Below the pieces are notes generated by a model, which had not been told where the DNA came from, made no database searches, and saw only the letters and a program-made list of their open reading frames with translations. From Saccharibacillus brassicae (GTDB taxonomy: Bacteria; Bacillota; Bacilli; Paenibacillales; Paenibacillaceae): a DNA stretch of 64,000 nt. Below, piece after piece: positions 29,212 through 39,838 of the stretch (its first letter is position 1; each line of letters starts with the position of its first letter). Location of the stretch: contig NZ_CP041217.1 of the NCBI RefSeq assembly GCF_006542275.1, positions 977,501 to 1,041,500 of the forward strand, given 5' to 3'. The position numbers were made by a program, and so were the translations under genes.

Positions 29212-30144
29212 TCAGCCCCTCGCCTGTTCAAGAATCTCGTCCGCGCCTTGTTCCGCCAACATCCGGGCCACTTCGCGTCCCAACGCTTCCGGGTCGGTGC
29301 CGCTCGCGGATTCCTTGAGCAGCAGGCTGCCGTCCGGACGGCCGACCAGCCCTGTCAGATGAACCGATTCCCCGTCTTCGCCCAGCACGGCGTAAGCGCC
29401 GATCGGAACCTGGCAGCCGCCGTTGAGCGACAGCAGCAGCGAACGTTCCGCGGCTACCGTGCGCGCCGTCTGCCCGTCCTCATAACGGCCAAGCAGTTCC
29501 AGCAGTTCGGCGTCGTTCTCCCGGCATTCGATGCCGAGCGCGCCTTGTCCCACCGCCGGCAGGCAGATCTCGACCGGAATATAGGAAGTGATCCGGTCTT
29601 CCCAGCCCATCCGCTTCAGGCCGGCCGCCGCCAGCAGAATCGCGTCGAAGCCTTCCGTCTCCAGCTTGCGCAGGCGCGAATCGATATTGCCGCGAATCCA
29701 TTCCAGCTTCAGGTCCGGCCGGTACGCCAAGAGCTGGCTGGAACGGCGCAGGCTGCTCGTGCCGACTTTCGCTCCGTGGGGCAGGCCGTCCAGATCGACG
29801 CCTTCCCGGGAGATCAGGCAGTCGCGCGCATCCTGGCGCAGCGGTACGGCTCCGTTGACCAAGCCTTCCGGCAACAGCGCCGGCATGTCTTTCATGCTGT
29901 GTACGGCCATATCGATCTCGCCGCTCAGCAGCGCTTGTTCGATCTCTTTGACGAACAGTCCTTTGCCGCCGACCTTCGACAAGGTGACGTCGAGAATCTG
30001 GTCGCCTTTGGTCACGATCTTTTTCACTTCAAAAGCGACGTCCAGGTCCAGATCGCCAGCCAGCTGTTCCAGCGCCGCGATGACCTGATTCGTCTGCGTC
30101 AAAGCCAGTGCACTCTGTCTCGTTCCTACCACGATTGTACGCAT
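29212..30144 (-). CDS. hemC: Hydroxymethylbilane synthase (porphobilinogen deaminase)
   Basis: Polymerises four porphobilinogens. The 310-residue protein starts [15 protein letters not shown] and contains [16 protein letters not shown]-like active-site sequence, [10 protein letters not shown], and [12 protein letters not shown], whose Cys binds the dipyrromethane cofactor. ATG 30144 follows GGAGGAAAAATAGGA; an upstream extension is unlikely. It is 2 bp after the SirC-like gene and 4 bp before cobA/hemD. Confidence 0.96.
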   Translation of the reverse strand: MRTIVVGTRQSALALTQTNQVIAALEQLAGDLDLDVAFEVKKIVTKGDQILDVTLSKVGGKGLFVKEIEQALLSGEIDMAVHSMKDMPALLPEGLVNGAVPLRQDARDCLISREGVDLDGLPHGAKVGTSSLRRSSQLLAYRPDLKLEWIRGNIDSRLRKLETEGFDAILLAAAGLKRMGWEDRITSYIPVEICLPAVGQGALGIECRENDAELLELLGRYEDGQTARTVAAERSLLLSLNGGCQVPIGAYAVLGEDGESVHLTGLVGRPDGSLLLKESASGTDPEALGREVARMLAEQGADEILEQARG

Positions 30145-30146
30145 TC

Positions 30147-30797
30147 CTATTTTTCCTCCCGCTCCTTCGCGATCCATGCGTCGGCCTCGGCCTCGCTCCA
30201 CGGTACGAATGTCTGTTTTCTAATCTGATCCAGTATAGCCCTTTCCGACAGCTTTCGCATCAGCCGGTGCCGGATTTCGGGTTCTTCCACCTTCTGCCTG
30301 ACCTGTTTGCGCATGAAAAAAAGGAACTCGACAAACGTTTCGTATTCGTCGCCGAAACGTTCGTCAAGCTCCCGAATCAGCGCGGACGCCGCGGACGGGC
30401 CGGCCCCGGACGTCGAAGCCGCCACGACAAGCCTGCCCCGCCGCAGAACGGCCGGATGAATGAAATTGCCCGCTTCCGCGCGGCTGGATACGTTCACGAG
30501 CGCCCCCGCGCCGCGTGTCGCTTCGGCCAGCCGTTCGTTCAGCGCTTCGTCCCCGCTCGCCGCATACACCAGCCGGTAACCCGCCGCGTCCTGCTCGGAC
30601 GCTTCGCGGCCGATCCAGCGCAGCTTGCCCGCCGCTTCAAGCTCCAGAATGTCCGCGCCCGCTTCCGGGCTGATCACGGTAAGGGCGGCGCCTCCGGCGG
30701 CCAGCTGGCGGGCTTTGCGGCCCGCGATTTTGCCGCCGCCGATCAGCAGCACGTCCATGCCGCGAACATCGAGCATGATCGGCATATAGTCCGTCAT
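30147..30797 (-). CDS. Precorrin-2 dehydrogenase / sirohydrochlorin ferrochelatase family protein (SirC/YlnF-like)
   Basis: Likely oxidises precorrin-2 to sirohydrochlorin with NAD+, for siroheme. The 216-residue protein has the N-terminal Rossmann motif [15 protein letters not shown] and the family segment [21 protein letters not shown], followed by [12 protein letters not shown]. It corresponds to the N-terminal half of CysG. It lies inside the heme operon (4 bp after hemX, 2 bp before hemC), beside cobA/hemD, which makes its substrate. Whether it also inserts iron cannot be told. Confidence 0.88.
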   Translation of the reverse strand: MTDYMPIMLDVRGMDVLLIGGGKIAGRKARQLAAGGAALTVISPEAGADILELEAAGKLRWIGREASEQDAAGYRLVYAASGDEALNERLAEATRGAGALVNVSSRAEAGNFIHPAVLRRGRLVVAASTSGAGPSAASALIRELDERFGDEYETFVEFLFFMRKQVRQKVEEPEIRHRLMRKLSERAILDQIRKQTFVPWSEAEADAWIAKEREEK

Positions 30798-30801
30798 CCG
30801 C

Positions 30802-31638
30802 TCAACCCCCGTTCCATTTGTGATACTCGGAAAAAGCGTTGCTCAGCAGATTGACGATCACGAGCGCATAACCGACAAGCGTCCATTTCGCGATCGAAAA
30901 CCCGGAATATTTGTGCGTGCGCTTGAGCACGAAATACAGGCCGTAGACCGCAAGCGCGGCGAACGTCGTGATGCCTTTGACGTCGAGCAGCATCTCCCAG
31001 CGCTTCTGGGCCACGATCAGCAGAAACGCGACCAGCAGCGACACGATCAACAGCGGCGTGCCGGTCAAGACCGACAGATGCGCCCAGCGCTCCGCCTGTT
31101 CCAGGCTCGGCAGGCGCCGGATCGTATCGTTCCACTTTTTCTTTTTGAGCATCGCGTACAGAAACAGGTACAGGATGCCGAACACGGCGGCAATCGTCAG
31201 CGCCACGAGGCTAAGATTCGCCAGCACGACGTGCAGGATCAGCAGCAGCTGCTGCGTATAGCCGATATGCTCCGCATGTTCGCCGACCGGGAACCAGAAC
31301 TCGTTCAGCACGCTTGCCGTGAATCCGACGATGCCGAGCATCAGCACGACGAACTCGGCTTTTTGCGTCAGCGCAAGTCCAAAGCCCGCCGCGGTCAGAA
31401 TGAATACGAACAGGAACAGAAAATCATAGACGGAAAACAGCGGTACCCGGCCTTCCAGCGCGATGCGCACGAGGATGACCGAAAATTGCAGCAGGGCCGT
31501 GACGCCAAGAAGCCCCGCGCCGATCCGCCGGGATCTCACGCTGCGGCTTACGCAATCGGAGAAATAGAACAGAAGGCTCAGGGCATAAATGTAAATCATC
31601 AGCTCGATCAGGCTCGTCAGCAGCAGCATTCCGCTCAC
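30802..31638 (-). CDS. hemX: HemX-like cytochrome c assembly family membrane protein
   Basis: A 278-residue polytopic membrane protein of the CcsA/HemX type, with about eight hydrophobic helices and a conserved late stretch around QKRWEMLLDVKG. In Bacillus HemX modulates the level of glutamyl-tRNA reductase; a heme-transport or assembly role is also possible. It lies 3 bp after hemA, exactly the Bacillales order hemA-hemX, which is the main reason for the name. Confidence 0.85.
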   Translation of the reverse strand: MSGMLLLTSLIELMIYIYALSLLFYFSDCVSRSVRSRRIGAGLLGVTALLQFSVILVRIALEGRVPLFSVYDFLFLFVFILTAAGFGLALTQKAEFVVLMLGIVGFTASVLNEFWFPVGEHAEHIGYTQQLLLILHVVLANLSLVALTIAAVFGILYLFLYAMLKKKKWNDTIRRLPSLEQAERWAHLSVLTGTPLLIVSLLVAFLLIVAQKRWEMLLDVKGITTFAALAVYGLYFVLKRTHKYSGFSIAKWTLVGYALVIVNLLSNAFSEYHKWNGG

Positions 31639-31641
31639 CGC

Positions 31642-32997
31642 CTACAAGACGGCCGGACGCAAGGTAAACGCCGGGCTGTCCACGGTCGATTTTACCGCTT
31701 GTTTTTCCACGGCCGGTTCGGCTTCTTCAAGTCTCGATTCCAGAGCGAAGATTTTCGTGAACATGTCGACGGCTTCGGCTCCGCCTTTGTCCGCCGCCAT
31801 TTCTTTGACCCGGTTGATCGGATCGTGCATCATCTGGTTGGCGACGCTTTTCATCAATCGGCCGATGACTTTGCGCTGGCGCTCGTCCAGTTCCGGCAGT
31901 TTGTTGAACAGGCTCTCCAGCGTCTCCTGGTGAATATCGGTCGCTTTGTCCTGCAGGGCGCGAATGACCGGGCGAACGCCCAGCGTCTTCAGCCAGCCGT
32001 AGAAATTGTCGGATTCCTGCACGATCATGCGCTGGATCTTGACCGCTTCGGCGCGGCGGAGCTCCATGTTGCTCTCCACAATGCCTTCCAGATCGTCGAT
32101 GTCGTACAAAAAGACGCCCGGCAGTTCGGCAATCGCCGGATCGATGTTGCGCGGCACGGCGATATCGATCATGAACAGCGGACGCGAACGGCGCGCCGCC
32201 GACAGCTGCTTGACCTGTTCGCGCGTCAGCACGTAATCCGACGATCCGGTCGAGCTGATCACGATATCGACTTCACCGAGCATACGGATGCCTTCGTCCA
32301 GCGTGCACGGCACGCCGTTGAACTTGCCGGCCAGCTCGCGCGCTTTCTCGAGCGTCCGGTTGGCCACGATGACCTGGGCCGCTCCGCTGGCGTACAGATG
32401 CTTCACCGTAAGCTCGCTCATCTTGCCGGCTCCGAGGATCAGCACCGTTTTGTCGGTGAACATGCCGAAGATGCGCTTGCCCAGCTCAATCGCCGCATAG
32501 CTGACCGAGACCGCGTTTTCGCCGATCGACGTCTCGGAATGGGCCCGTTTGCCCAGCGTCACCGCCTGCTTGAACAGCATGTTGAACCACGTTCCGGTCG
32601 CTTTCTCCGTCTGTGCCGTCAGGAACGCCTGCTTGACCTGACCGAGAATCTGCGTCTCGCCGAGTACCATCGAATCGAGCCCGCAGACGACGTTCATCAA
32701 ATGTTCGACCGCCCGTTCGTCTTCGTACGTATACAGGTGCTGGGTGAATTCGGCTTTGGGAATGCCGAACCACTGCTCCATGAAATTGTGGATATAAAAA
32801 GCGCACATGTGCAGCCGGTCTACCACGACGTACAACTCGGTCCGGTTGCAAGTGCCTACGATTACGCCTTCGAGGATGCTTTTGGTGTCTTTCAGTCGAT
32901 CGAGCGCCTCCGGAAGGTCTTGTTCGGCAATCGTAAACCGTTCTCTGATGTCGACTGGAGCCGTGCGGTAATTCAATCCGACTACCATAATGTGCAT
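31642..32997 (-). CDS. hemA: Glutamyl-tRNA reductase
   Basis: First committed enzyme of the C5 tetrapyrrole route; reduces Glu-tRNA to glutamate semialdehyde. The 451-residue protein has catalytic Cys50 in GTCNRTELY, a Rossmann domain with LILGAGKMSELTVKHL and a C-terminal dimerisation helix region (about 320-430). It is the first gene of an eight-gene operon running to 23972. The start at 32997 gives MHIMVVGLNYR; the ATG at codon 4 is an alternative. The 170 bp upstream are AT-rich and contain several -10-like TATACT/TATAT words but no clear pair. Confidence 0.96.
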   Translation of the reverse strand: MHIMVVGLNYRTAPVDIRERFTIAEQDLPEALDRLKDTKSILEGVIVGTCNRTELYVVVDRLHMCAFYIHNFMEQWFGIPKAEFTQHLYTYEDERAVEHLMNVVCGLDSMVLGETQILGQVKQAFLTAQTEKATGTWFNMLFKQAVTLGKRAHSETSIGENAVSVSYAAIELGKRIFGMFTDKTVLILGAGKMSELTVKHLYASGAAQVIVANRTLEKARELAGKFNGVPCTLDEGIRMLGEVDIVISSTGSSDYVLTREQVKQLSAARRSRPLFMIDIAVPRNIDPAIAELPGVFLYDIDDLEGIVESNMELRRAEAVKIQRMIVQESDNFYGWLKTLGVRPVIRALQDKATDIHQETLESLFNKLPELDERQRKVIGRLMKSVANQMMHDPINRVKEMAADKGGAEAVDMFTKIFALESRLEEAEPAVEKQAVKSTVDSPAFTLRPAVL

Positions 32998-33165
32998 AAC
33001 AAGTTCACCGCCTGATCTAAGATTGCTGCCACGCCAATACGTATCACTAAACTATATAAAGTATATCACAACGTTTTTGTTTATTCGGACAAAATAAATG
33101 AAATGTTTATGAATGTTTCGCAAAATCGCAAATCCCCGCCTTCAAGCTTCCAGTCAGGCTTCCTG

Positions 33166-33753
33166 TCAGGCTTCGAGTCGAAACAATCGCTCCGATTCCG
33201 TACGCAGCAGCCGGTCGATCCGCCCGATCTCCGCGGCGTCGGCACAACTTCGCCTGCGATCAAGCAGCCGGTCGACGCGCAGGCGGATCTCTTCGATCTC
33301 TTTTTCAATATCGGTCGAGAGGAAGCGGTATTCAAGCTCCGGCAGCTGATCGCGGTGCTCGAACACGAGGCGGCTCGCCCCTTTCGTCAGCTCGATGATG
33401 CGCCGCACCGATCCTTCCGTATAGAAATCGAGCATGACGAAGCCCGGGTAGATACGCCGGACGAGACCGTCTCCCTTGAACGCGACGAACAGCCGGCGCA
33501 CGAGATGCGTCAGCCGGGGATTGACCAGCCGGAAAGAAAGCTCGCACACGAACAGATGCCGCCTCCGGTCAAACGGCAGGCTGACTTCTTCCCCGTTCTC
33601 GTCTTCCAGCACGATCTCGCGGCTTCCGCCGTCGAGCACCCGCACGCGGTGACGGATGAGCGGGTCTTTGATATGCTCGATAAACTTCGACATCTGGTTT
33701 TCCGGCAGCAGTAAACGGGCTTTGACGAATTCCGTGGCTAAGCGCTGCGCCAT
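33166..33753 (-). CDS. Conserved hypothetical protein between engB and hemA
   Basis: I do not recognise this 195-residue protein. It is mostly hydrophilic: residues 40-75 are beta-rich (RVRVLDGGSREIVLEDENGE as the core), 75-130 hold FVCELSFRLVNPRLTHLVRR, and the C-terminal 50 residues form a charged helix, probably a coiled coil (DIEKEIEEIRLRVDRLLDRR). There is no signal peptide or membrane helix. A TATAAT at 33795-33800 upstream suggests its own transcript after the engB terminator. The proportion of charged residues and codon use match its neighbours, so I think it is a real cytosolic protein. Confidence 0.75.
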   Translation of the reverse strand: MAQRLATEFVKARLLLPENQMSKFIEHIKDPLIRHRVRVLDGGSREIVLEDENGEEVSLPFDRRRHLFVCELSFRLVNPRLTHLVRRLFVAFKGDGLVRRIYPGFVMLDFYTEGSVRRIIELTKGASRLVFEHRDQLPELEYRFLSTDIEKEIEEIRLRVDRLLDRRRSCADAAEIGRIDRLLRTESERLFRLEA

Positions 33754-33813
33754 GGCGGATCTCCTCGATTCCTTTGTGGATGGGATACACTCTTATTATA
33801 CCCGTTTCATGCC

Positions 33814-33840
33814 AAAAAACGGCTCCGCTGCCGGAGCCGT
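33814..33840 (-). terminator. Terminator after engB
   Basis: Minus-strand ACGGCTCCGGCAGCGGAGCCGT hairpin (8-bp GC-rich stem) followed by TTTTTTGG, about 80 bp after the engB stop. It ends the lon-engB transcript. Confidence 0.88.
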
Positions 33841-33921
33841 CCAGTCCTCGAATACGTGCGTTTCAAAGGGATAAAACCGTTTTTGAAAGCGTTAACTTCC
33901 CGAATGCTCGTTATTGCTGCT

Positions 33922-34641
33922 TTATTCGTACTTTTCTTCGTCCGGATCGGTCATGCCGTTCGCGACGGGCGTGCCGTCTTCCGTCTCTCCATGGGCAGCG
34001 AATTCGGCTTCGGCCAGCGCTTCGGCTTCCGCAGCGCGCTGCTCCAGCGTTTTCAACTCGCCCAGATAACCTTCGACGATCGTCCACAGCTCTTCTTTGC
34101 CCATGTCGGTGTCCGAAGAGAACAGGACGAACGGGTCGCCGGGACGCATGCCGAGATCCTGCTTGATGACCTTCGCATGCTTGGGCCAGCGGGTCTTCGG
34201 CACTTTGTCCGCTTTGGTCATAACGACGCAGATCGGACGGTTGTAATGCGTCAGCCATTCGTACATCATGATGTCTTCCTTGCTCGGCGGATGGCGCAGG
34301 TCGACGACCATGATGACGAGCTTGAGCGTCTCGCGGCCCAGCATGTACCGCTCGATCATCTGTCCCCATACTTCGCGCTGCTGCTTCGACACTTTCGCGA
34401 AGCCGTAGCCCGGAAAGTCGACGAAAAAGAACGACTGGTTGATCAGATAATAGTTCATATGCTGCGTCTTGCCGGGTACGGAACTTGTCCGGGCCAGATT
34501 TTTGCGGCGCAGCAGACGGTTGATCAGCGACGACTTGCCGACGTTGGAGCGTCCGGCAAGCGCGATCTCGGGCAGACCGTCCTCCGGGTACTGGTCGGGT
34601 CCGACCGCACTGATTTTGAATTCGGAACTTGTTACATTCAT
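33922..34641 (-). CDS. engB: Ribosome biogenesis GTPase EngB (YsxC/YihA)
   Basis: Essential GTPase for late large-subunit assembly. The 239-residue protein has G1 [13 protein letters not shown]2 SVPGKTQ, G3 DFPGYG, G4 TKAD and a G5-like SSDT. The last 45 residues (after about 195) are an acidic, Ala/Glu-rich tail ending DPDEEKYE that is longer than the usual 195-200 residue family member. It follows lon by 85 bp, the common Bacillales order lon-engB. Confidence 0.95.
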   Translation of the reverse strand: MNVTSSEFKISAVGPDQYPEDGLPEIALAGRSNVGKSSLINRLLRRKNLARTSSVPGKTQHMNYYLINQSFFFVDFPGYGFAKVSKQQREVWGQMIERYMLGRETLKLVIMVVDLRHPPSKEDIMMYEWLTHYNRPICVVMTKADKVPKTRWPKHAKVIKQDLGMRPGDPFVLFSSDTDMGKEELWTIVEGYLGELKTLEQRAAEAEALAEAEFAAHGETEDGTPVANGMTDPDEEKYE

Positions 34642-34726
34642 CGTTAAAAAATCCTCTCCGGAACCGGCTCGGCCGCCCGATATCCGGGCGGCCGTCCTTG
34701 TTCTCCGTTACTTCTCGTGCAGCTTG

Positions 34727-37093
34727 CTAATGCGCCTGGGCCGGCTCGGAAGCGGGCGGCTCGACGACTTTGGCGAGCAGCGCATGCTCCAGCACCTGAT
34801 CCATATGCGATACCGGCACGAATTGGACCGCTTCCTTCACGCTGTCCGGGATGTCCCGCAGGTCGCGTTCGTTATCTCCCGGCAGCAGCACCTTTTTGTA
34901 GCCGGCCCGGTGCGCCGCAAGCGACTTCTCTTTGAGCCCGCCGATCGGCAGTACGCGGCCGCGCAGCGTCACTTCGCCGGTCATCGCCACGTCTTTGGAC
35001 ACGGCGCGGCCGGTCAGCGCCGAGATCAGCGCCGTCGCGAGCGTGATGCCCGCCGACGGGCCGTCTTTGGGAACGGCGCCTTCGGGAATATGGATATGCA
35101 CGTCGTTCTTCTCGTGGAACTGGCTGTCAATGCCGAGCTGCGCCGCGCGCGAACGCGTATAGCTGAACGCCGCCTGCGCCGACTCCTTCATGACGTCGCC
35201 GAGCTTGCCGGTCAGCGTCAGCTTGCCGCTGCCGGGCAGCACGCTCACTTCGATCGTCAGCGTCTCGCCGCCGACTTCGGTCCAGGCCAGGCCGGTCGCG
35301 CTGCCGACCTGGTCTTCCGCTTCGGCCAGCCCGTAGCGGAATCTCGGGCTGCCCAAATAGTCCTTGAGCGAATCTCGCGTCACTTCGATCTTGTCGCCGC
35401 GGCCCGAGACGAGATGCTTGGCCGCTTTGCGGCAGATGGCCGCAATCTGCTGTTCCAGGTTGCGGACGCCGGATTCGCGCGTGTATTCGCGAATGATCTG
35501 CAGCAGCCCTTCCTCCGGAAGGTCCAGCTGCTCTTCGCTCAGCCCGTGCTCTCGCTTTTGCTTCGGCAGCAAATAGCGCTTGGCGATTTCCAGCTTCTCC
35601 AATTCCGTGTAACCCGGAATATTGAGAATCTCCATCCGGTCAAGCAGCGGGCGCGGAATGCCCTGCAGCATATTGGCCGTCGTCACGAACATGACTTTGG
35701 ACAAATCGTAAGGGATCTCGACGAAGTGGTCGCTGAACGTGTTGTTCTGCTCGGGATCGAGCACTTCAAGCAGCGCCGCGGACGGATCGCCGCGGAAATC
35801 CGACGCCATCTTGTCGATCTCGTCCAGCAGGAACACCGGGTTCGAGCTGCCCGCCGTGCGCATGCCCTGCAGAATGCGGCCGGGCATCGCGCCGACATAC
35901 GTGCGCCGGTGGCCGCGAATCTCGGCTTCGTCGCGAACCCCGCCCAGCGACACGCGCACGAATTCGCGGCCGAGGGAACGGGCGATCGAACGGGCAAGCG
36001 ACGTTTTGCCGACGCCCGGAGGGCCGACGAGGCACAGGATCGGCCCTTTCAGCTTCTTGACCAACTGCTGCACGGCCAGGTACTCCAGCACGCGCTCTTT
36101 GGGCTTCTCCAGCCCGTAATGGTCTTCGTTCAGAATGTCTTCGGCGCGGACGATATCGAGCACGTCGTCCGTGTGCTTGTCCCACGGAAGCGCCAGCAGC
36201 CAGTCGACGTAGCCGCGGATGATGCCGCCTTCCGCCGCGCTCGTCGGCATGCGTTCCAGCCGGTCGATTTCCTTTTTGATGCGCTCATGCACTTTTTCCG
36301 GGAACTCCCCGTTTTCGAGCTGTTCGCGCAATTCCTCGACTTCGCCGGCCCGGCCTTCTTTTTCGCCGAGCTCTTTTTGAATCGCCTTCATTTGTTCGCG
36401 CAGGTAATACTCCTTCTGCGTTTTTTCCATCTGCTTTTTGACGCGCTGGCCGATCTTCCGTTCGAGTTCCAGCACTTCGCGCTCGTTGTTGAGCAGGTCG
36501 AGCAGCTTCTCCAGACGCGGGCGGAACTCCACCGTCTCCAGAATCGCCTGCTTGTCCTTGATCTTGAGCGGCAGATGGCTCGTAATGACGTCGGCGAGAC
36601 GTCCCGGCTCGTCGATGTCCGATACGGCCGCAAGCGTCTCCGGCGTGATCTTCTTCGACAGGTTGATATACTGTTCGAATTGGCTCAGCACCGTACGCAT
36701 CAGCGCGTCCACTTCGGGATCTTCCGATTCCGGCTCTTTCAATTCCCGGGCATAGACCTCGTAGAACTCCGAATTGTCTTCGATATAGTCCAGCACTTCG
36801 GCCCGCTCCAGCCCTTCGACGAGCACGCGGATCGTGCCGTTCGGCAGTTTGAGCATCTGTCTGACTTTTGCAACCGTTCCGATTCGGAATATGTCATCCT
36901 GCGTCGGTTCCTCGATATTCACCTCGGACTGCGAGCAGAGAAGGATCAAATGATCGTCAACCATCGCCTTTTCCAGTGCCTTGACCGAGCGTTCCCGTCC
37001 GACATCCAAATGAAGCACCATGCTCGGATAGACAAGAAGCCCCCGCAAAGGCAGCAACGGAAAACGGCGGTTTTTCTGTTTGTTCAATCCCAT
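34727..37093 (-). CDS. lon: ATP-dependent protease Lon (LonA)
   Basis: Cytosolic AAA+ protease removing damaged and regulatory proteins. The 788-residue protein has an N-terminal substrate domain (1-200), a coiled coil (about 205-270), the AAA+ module with [11 protein letters not shown] and VFLLDEIDK, and a C-terminal protease domain with the KDGPSAGIT catalytic Ser and the following Lys dyad. I chose ATG 37093 ([18 protein letters not shown]) with GGGGGTG 8 nt upstream; eleven codons further upstream are not needed. It is followed by engB. Confidence 0.97.
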   Translation of the reverse strand: MGLNKQKNRRFPLLPLRGLLVYPSMVLHLDVGRERSVKALEKAMVDDHLILLCSQSEVNIEEPTQDDIFRIGTVAKVRQMLKLPNGTIRVLVEGLERAEVLDYIEDNSEFYEVYARELKEPESEDPEVDALMRTVLSQFEQYINLSKKITPETLAAVSDIDEPGRLADVITSHLPLKIKDKQAILETVEFRPRLEKLLDLLNNEREVLELERKIGQRVKKQMEKTQKEYYLREQMKAIQKELGEKEGRAGEVEELREQLENGEFPEKVHERIKKEIDRLERMPTSAAEGGIIRGYVDWLLALPWDKHTDDVLDIVRAEDILNEDHYGLEKPKERVLEYLAVQQLVKKLKGPILCLVGPPGVGKTSLARSIARSLGREFVRVSLGGVRDEAEIRGHRRTYVGAMPGRILQGMRTAGSSNPVFLLDEIDKMASDFRGDPSAALLEVLDPEQNNTFSDHFVEIPYDLSKVMFVTTANMLQGIPRPLLDRMEILNIPGYTELEKLEIAKRYLLPKQKREHGLSEEQLDLPEEGLLQIIREYTRESGVRNLEQQIAAICRKAAKHLVSGRGDKIEVTRDSLKDYLGSPRFRYGLAEAEDQVGSATGLAWTEVGGETLTIEVSVLPGSGKLTLTGKLGDVMKESAQAAFSYTRSRAAQLGIDSQFHEKNDVHIHIPEGAVPKDGPSAGITLATALISALTGRAVSKDVAMTGEVTLRGRVLPIGGLKEKSLAAHRAGYKKVLLPGDNERDLRDIPDSVKEAVQFVPVSHMDQVLEHALLAKVVEPPASEPAQAH

Positions 37094-37206
37094 CGTTTTC
37101 ACACCCCCAAAAGGCTTATCGCGCATATACGGCCTGCGGCTGTTACGCGTGTGTTAAGTGTAGCATACCGCCGCTTCGCCCCGCAAAAAAGAAGGGCGGA
37201 TCCGGC

Positions 37207-37245
37207 AAAAAAAGACGGCAGAACGGGGGATGCCCGCCTGCCGCC
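37207..37245 (-). terminator. Terminator after ispG
   Basis: Minus-strand GGCGGCAG...CTGCCGTC arms enclose an inner GGG/CCC pair and are followed by TTTTTTTGCC, 17 bp after the ispG stop. Confidence 0.85.
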
Positions 37246-37262
37246 TTGCTGCCTGACCTGGG

Positions 37263-38405
37263 TTACTTCGCCGTTTCCGCTTGAACCGGCGCCGACTGCG
37301 GCTGATGGCGCTCTTCGCGGCCGGGAATTTTGCCCGTCGCTTCGTAAGCGACCACTATCGCGTCGATTTCTTTTTTGAGTTCCTGCACCATGTCCGCTTC
37401 CGGTACTTTGCGGATCATTTTGCCGTAGCGGAACAGCAGACCTTCGCCCCGTGCGCCGGCGATGCCGATATCCGCTTCGCGCGCTTCGCCCGGTCCGTTG
37501 ACCGCGCAGCCAAGCACCGAGACTTTGATCGGAACTTTGATTTTGGAAATGTATTCTTCGACCTCGTTCGCGATCGAGAACAGGTCGATGTCGAGGCGGC
37601 CGCAAGTCGGGCAGGATACGAGCGTGGCTGCGTTCGTGATCAGGCCGAACGTCTTGAGCAGCTCGCGCGCGACTTTGACTTCTTCGACCGGATCGGCGCT
37701 GAGCGAGATCCGCACCGTGGAGCCGATGCCCATCGACAGCAGCGCGCCGATACCGGCGGAGCTTTTGATCGTGCCGGCATGCAGCGTGCCCGCTTCGGTA
37801 ATACCGAGGTGCAGCGGGTACGGAATGACCTGCGCCGCTTTGCCGTAAGCTTCGATCGCCATCGGCACGTCGGACGCTTTGAGCGACACGATGATGTCGT
37901 GGAAATCGAGTTCTTCCAGAATGCCGATATGGAACAAGGCGCTTTCGACCATGGCGTCGGCCGTCGGATACCCGTATTTCTCGAGCAGGTGATTTTCGAG
38001 CGAACCGGCGTTAACGCCGATCCGGATCGGAATGCCTTTTTCTTTGCACGCTTTGACGACCGCTTCGACCTTCTCGCGCTTGCCGATGTTGCCCGGGTTG
38101 ATCCGGACTTTGTCGATGCCGTTCTCGATCGATTTCAGAGCCAATTTGTAGTTGAAATGGATATCGGCGACGAGCGGAATATGAATCCGCTTCTTGATCT
38201 CTTTGATCGCGTCGGCCGCTTCGTCGTTGTTGACCGTAACGCGCACGACCTGGCAGCCGGCTTCTTCGAGACGAAGAATTTCGGCGACCGTCGCTTCGAC
38301 GTCGGCCGTCTTGGTCGTGCACATACTCTGGATGACGACTTCGTCGCTGCCGCCGATGACCAGGTTACCGACCTTTACGGGCCGTGTCTGATGTCTTAAA
38401 TACAT
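37263..38405 (-). CDS. ispG: 4-hydroxy-3-methylbut-2-en-1-yl diphosphate synthase
   Basis: Iron-sulfur enzyme of the MEP isoprenoid pathway (GcpE). The 380-residue protein has the TIM-barrel start [12 protein letters not shown] and iron-sulfur ligands in [12 protein letters not shown]-like sequence ([15 protein letters not shown]) and in [11 protein letters not shown] chose ATG 38405 ([13 protein letters not shown]) with GGAGGT 9 nt upstream. The last 30 residues ([18 protein letters not shown]) form a non-conserved tail. It stands alone between terminators. Confidence 0.96.
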   Translation of the reverse strand: MYLRHQTRPVKVGNLVIGGSDEVVIQSMCTTKTADVEATVAEILRLEEAGCQVVRVTVNNDEAADAIKEIKKRIHIPLVADIHFNYKLALKSIENGIDKVRINPGNIGKREKVEAVVKACKEKGIPIRIGVNAGSLENHLLEKYGYPTADAMVESALFHIGILEELDFHDIIVSLKASDVPMAIEAYGKAAQVIPYPLHLGITEAGTLHAGTIKSSAGIGALLSMGIGSTVRISLSADPVEEVKVARELLKTFGLITNAATLVSCPTCGRLDIDLFSIANEVEEYISKIKVPIKVSVLGCAVNGPGEAREADIGIAGARGEGLLFRYGKMIRKVPEADMVQELKKEIDAIVVAYEATGKIPGREERHQPQSAPVQAETAK

Positions 38406-38496
38406 TTTTATTCGACCTCCAAATCGGAACAAGCAAGATAGCGTCGCTCAAGGACGCGAGACTGCAGCTTCTGGACGGCATTTCGGCTTCTCATAC

Positions 38497-38530
38497 AAAA
38501 CCGGCCAAACCATGTAGGGTTGACCGGCTC
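38497..38530 (-). terminator. Terminator after clpX
   Basis: Minus-strand CCGGTCAACC and GGTTTGGCCGG pair with one bulge, followed by TTTTGTATG, about 33 bp after the clpX stop. Confidence 0.65.
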
Positions 38531-38562
38531 GGCATGAGACCTATTTCATGGGCAAGAAAGCG

Positions 38563-39819
38563 TTAGGCGCTTTCTTCCCGTTTTTTGTTTTTGCCTTCGC
38601 CGAGTTCAGGAACGACCTTTTCTCTGACGACTTTCTCGGTAATCACGCACTCGGTCACGTCGTCGCGCGACGGAACTTCGTACATGACGTCGAGCATCAA
38701 GCCTTCGATGATCGCTCTCAGTCCGCGGGCACCGGTCTTGCGCTTGATCGCTTCTTCGGCGATCGCGAGCAGGGCCGCTTCTTCGAACACGAGATCGACG
38801 TTGTCCATCTCAAGCAGCTTCTTGTACTGCTTGGTCAGGGCGTTCTTCGGTTCGGACAGGATGCGTACCAGCGTCTCTTCGTCCAGCGGAGCCAGCGTCG
38901 AGATGACCGGCAGACGTCCGACGAACTCCGGAATCAGACCGAATTTGAGCAAGTCTTCCGGCAGCGCCATCATCAGATACTCGCCGGCTTTCAGTTCGCG
39001 TTGGCCTTCGCCGTCCGCATTGAAGCCGATGACTTTTTTGCCGATCCGGCGTTTGATCATCTGCTCGAGGCCGTCGAAAGCGCCGCCGCAAATAAACAGG
39101 ATGTTCGTCGTATCGATCTGAATGAATTCTTGATGCGGGTGTTTGCGTCCGCCCTGCGGAGGAACGGATGCGACCGTACCTTCGAGGATTTTCAGCAGCG
39201 CCTGCTGTACGCCTTCGCCCGATACGTCGCGCGTAATCGAAGGGTTCTCCGATTTGCGTGCCACTTTATCGATTTCGTCGATGTAGATAATGCCGCGCTC
39301 GGCTTTTTCCACGTCGTAATCGGCAGCTTGAATCAGCTTGAGCAGGATGTTCTCCACGTCTTCGCCGACATAGCCGGCTTCCGTCAGGGAAGTGGCGTCC
39401 GCGATCGCAAACGGCACGTTCAAGATGCGGGCCATCGTTTGCGCCAGCAGCGTTTTGCCCGAACCGGTAGGTCCGATCAGCATGATGTTGCTCTTCGACA
39501 GTTCCACGTCTTCCGACTTGCTCTGCGCGTTAACGCGTTTGTAATGATTGTATACGGCTACGGCAAGCGACTTCTTGGCTTGGTCCTGGCCGATCACGTA
39601 TTGGTCGAGAATGGCGCGGATCTCCTGCGGCTTCGGAATGTCCTTCAGGTCCACTTCTTCTTCGTGGCCCAATTCCTCTTCCACGATCTCCGTGCACAGT
39701 TCGATGCACTCGTCGCAAATATATACGCCGGGTCCGGCTACGAGCTTACGTACCTGCTCCTGCGTTTTGCCGCAGAAGGAGCACTTCAGCTGACCCTTTT
39801 CTTCGTTAAATTTAAACAT
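38563..39819 (-). CDS. clpX: ATP-dependent Clp protease ATP-binding subunit ClpX
   Basis: AAA+ unfoldase that feeds ClpP. The 418-residue protein has the N-terminal zinc-binding domain with Cys13, Cys16, Cys35 and Cys38, Walker [12 protein letters not shown], Walker [10 protein letters not shown], and the IGF-type ClpP-contact loop region ([14 protein letters not shown]). It follows clpP by 19 bp, so the two are likely co-transcribed; order tig-clpP-clpX-(ispG)-lon groups the protein quality-control genes. Confidence 0.97.
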   Translation of the reverse strand: MFKFNEEKGQLKCSFCGKTQEQVRKLVAGPGVYICDECIELCTEIVEEELGHEEEVDLKDIPKPQEIRAILDQYVIGQDQAKKSLAVAVYNHYKRVNAQSKSEDVELSKSNIMLIGPTGSGKTLLAQTMARILNVPFAIADATSLTEAGYVGEDVENILLKLIQAADYDVEKAERGIIYIDEIDKVARKSENPSITRDVSGEGVQQALLKILEGTVASVPPQGGRKHPHQEFIQIDTTNILFICGGAFDGLEQMIKRRIGKKVIGFNADGEGQRELKAGEYLMMALPEDLLKFGLIPEFVGRLPVISTLAPLDEETLVRILSEPKNALTKQYKKLLEMDNVDLVFEEAALLAIAEEAIKRKTGARGLRAIIEGLMLDVMYEVPSRDDVTECVITEKVVREKVVPELGEGKNKKREESA

Positions 39820-39838
39820 CTAACCACCCCTTCGAGAA

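Noticed and set aside
34469-37378. 969-residue plus-strand frame opposite lon and engB
   Set aside because: It is antisense to Lon, whose Walker and protease motifs are intact; the composition is shadow-like.
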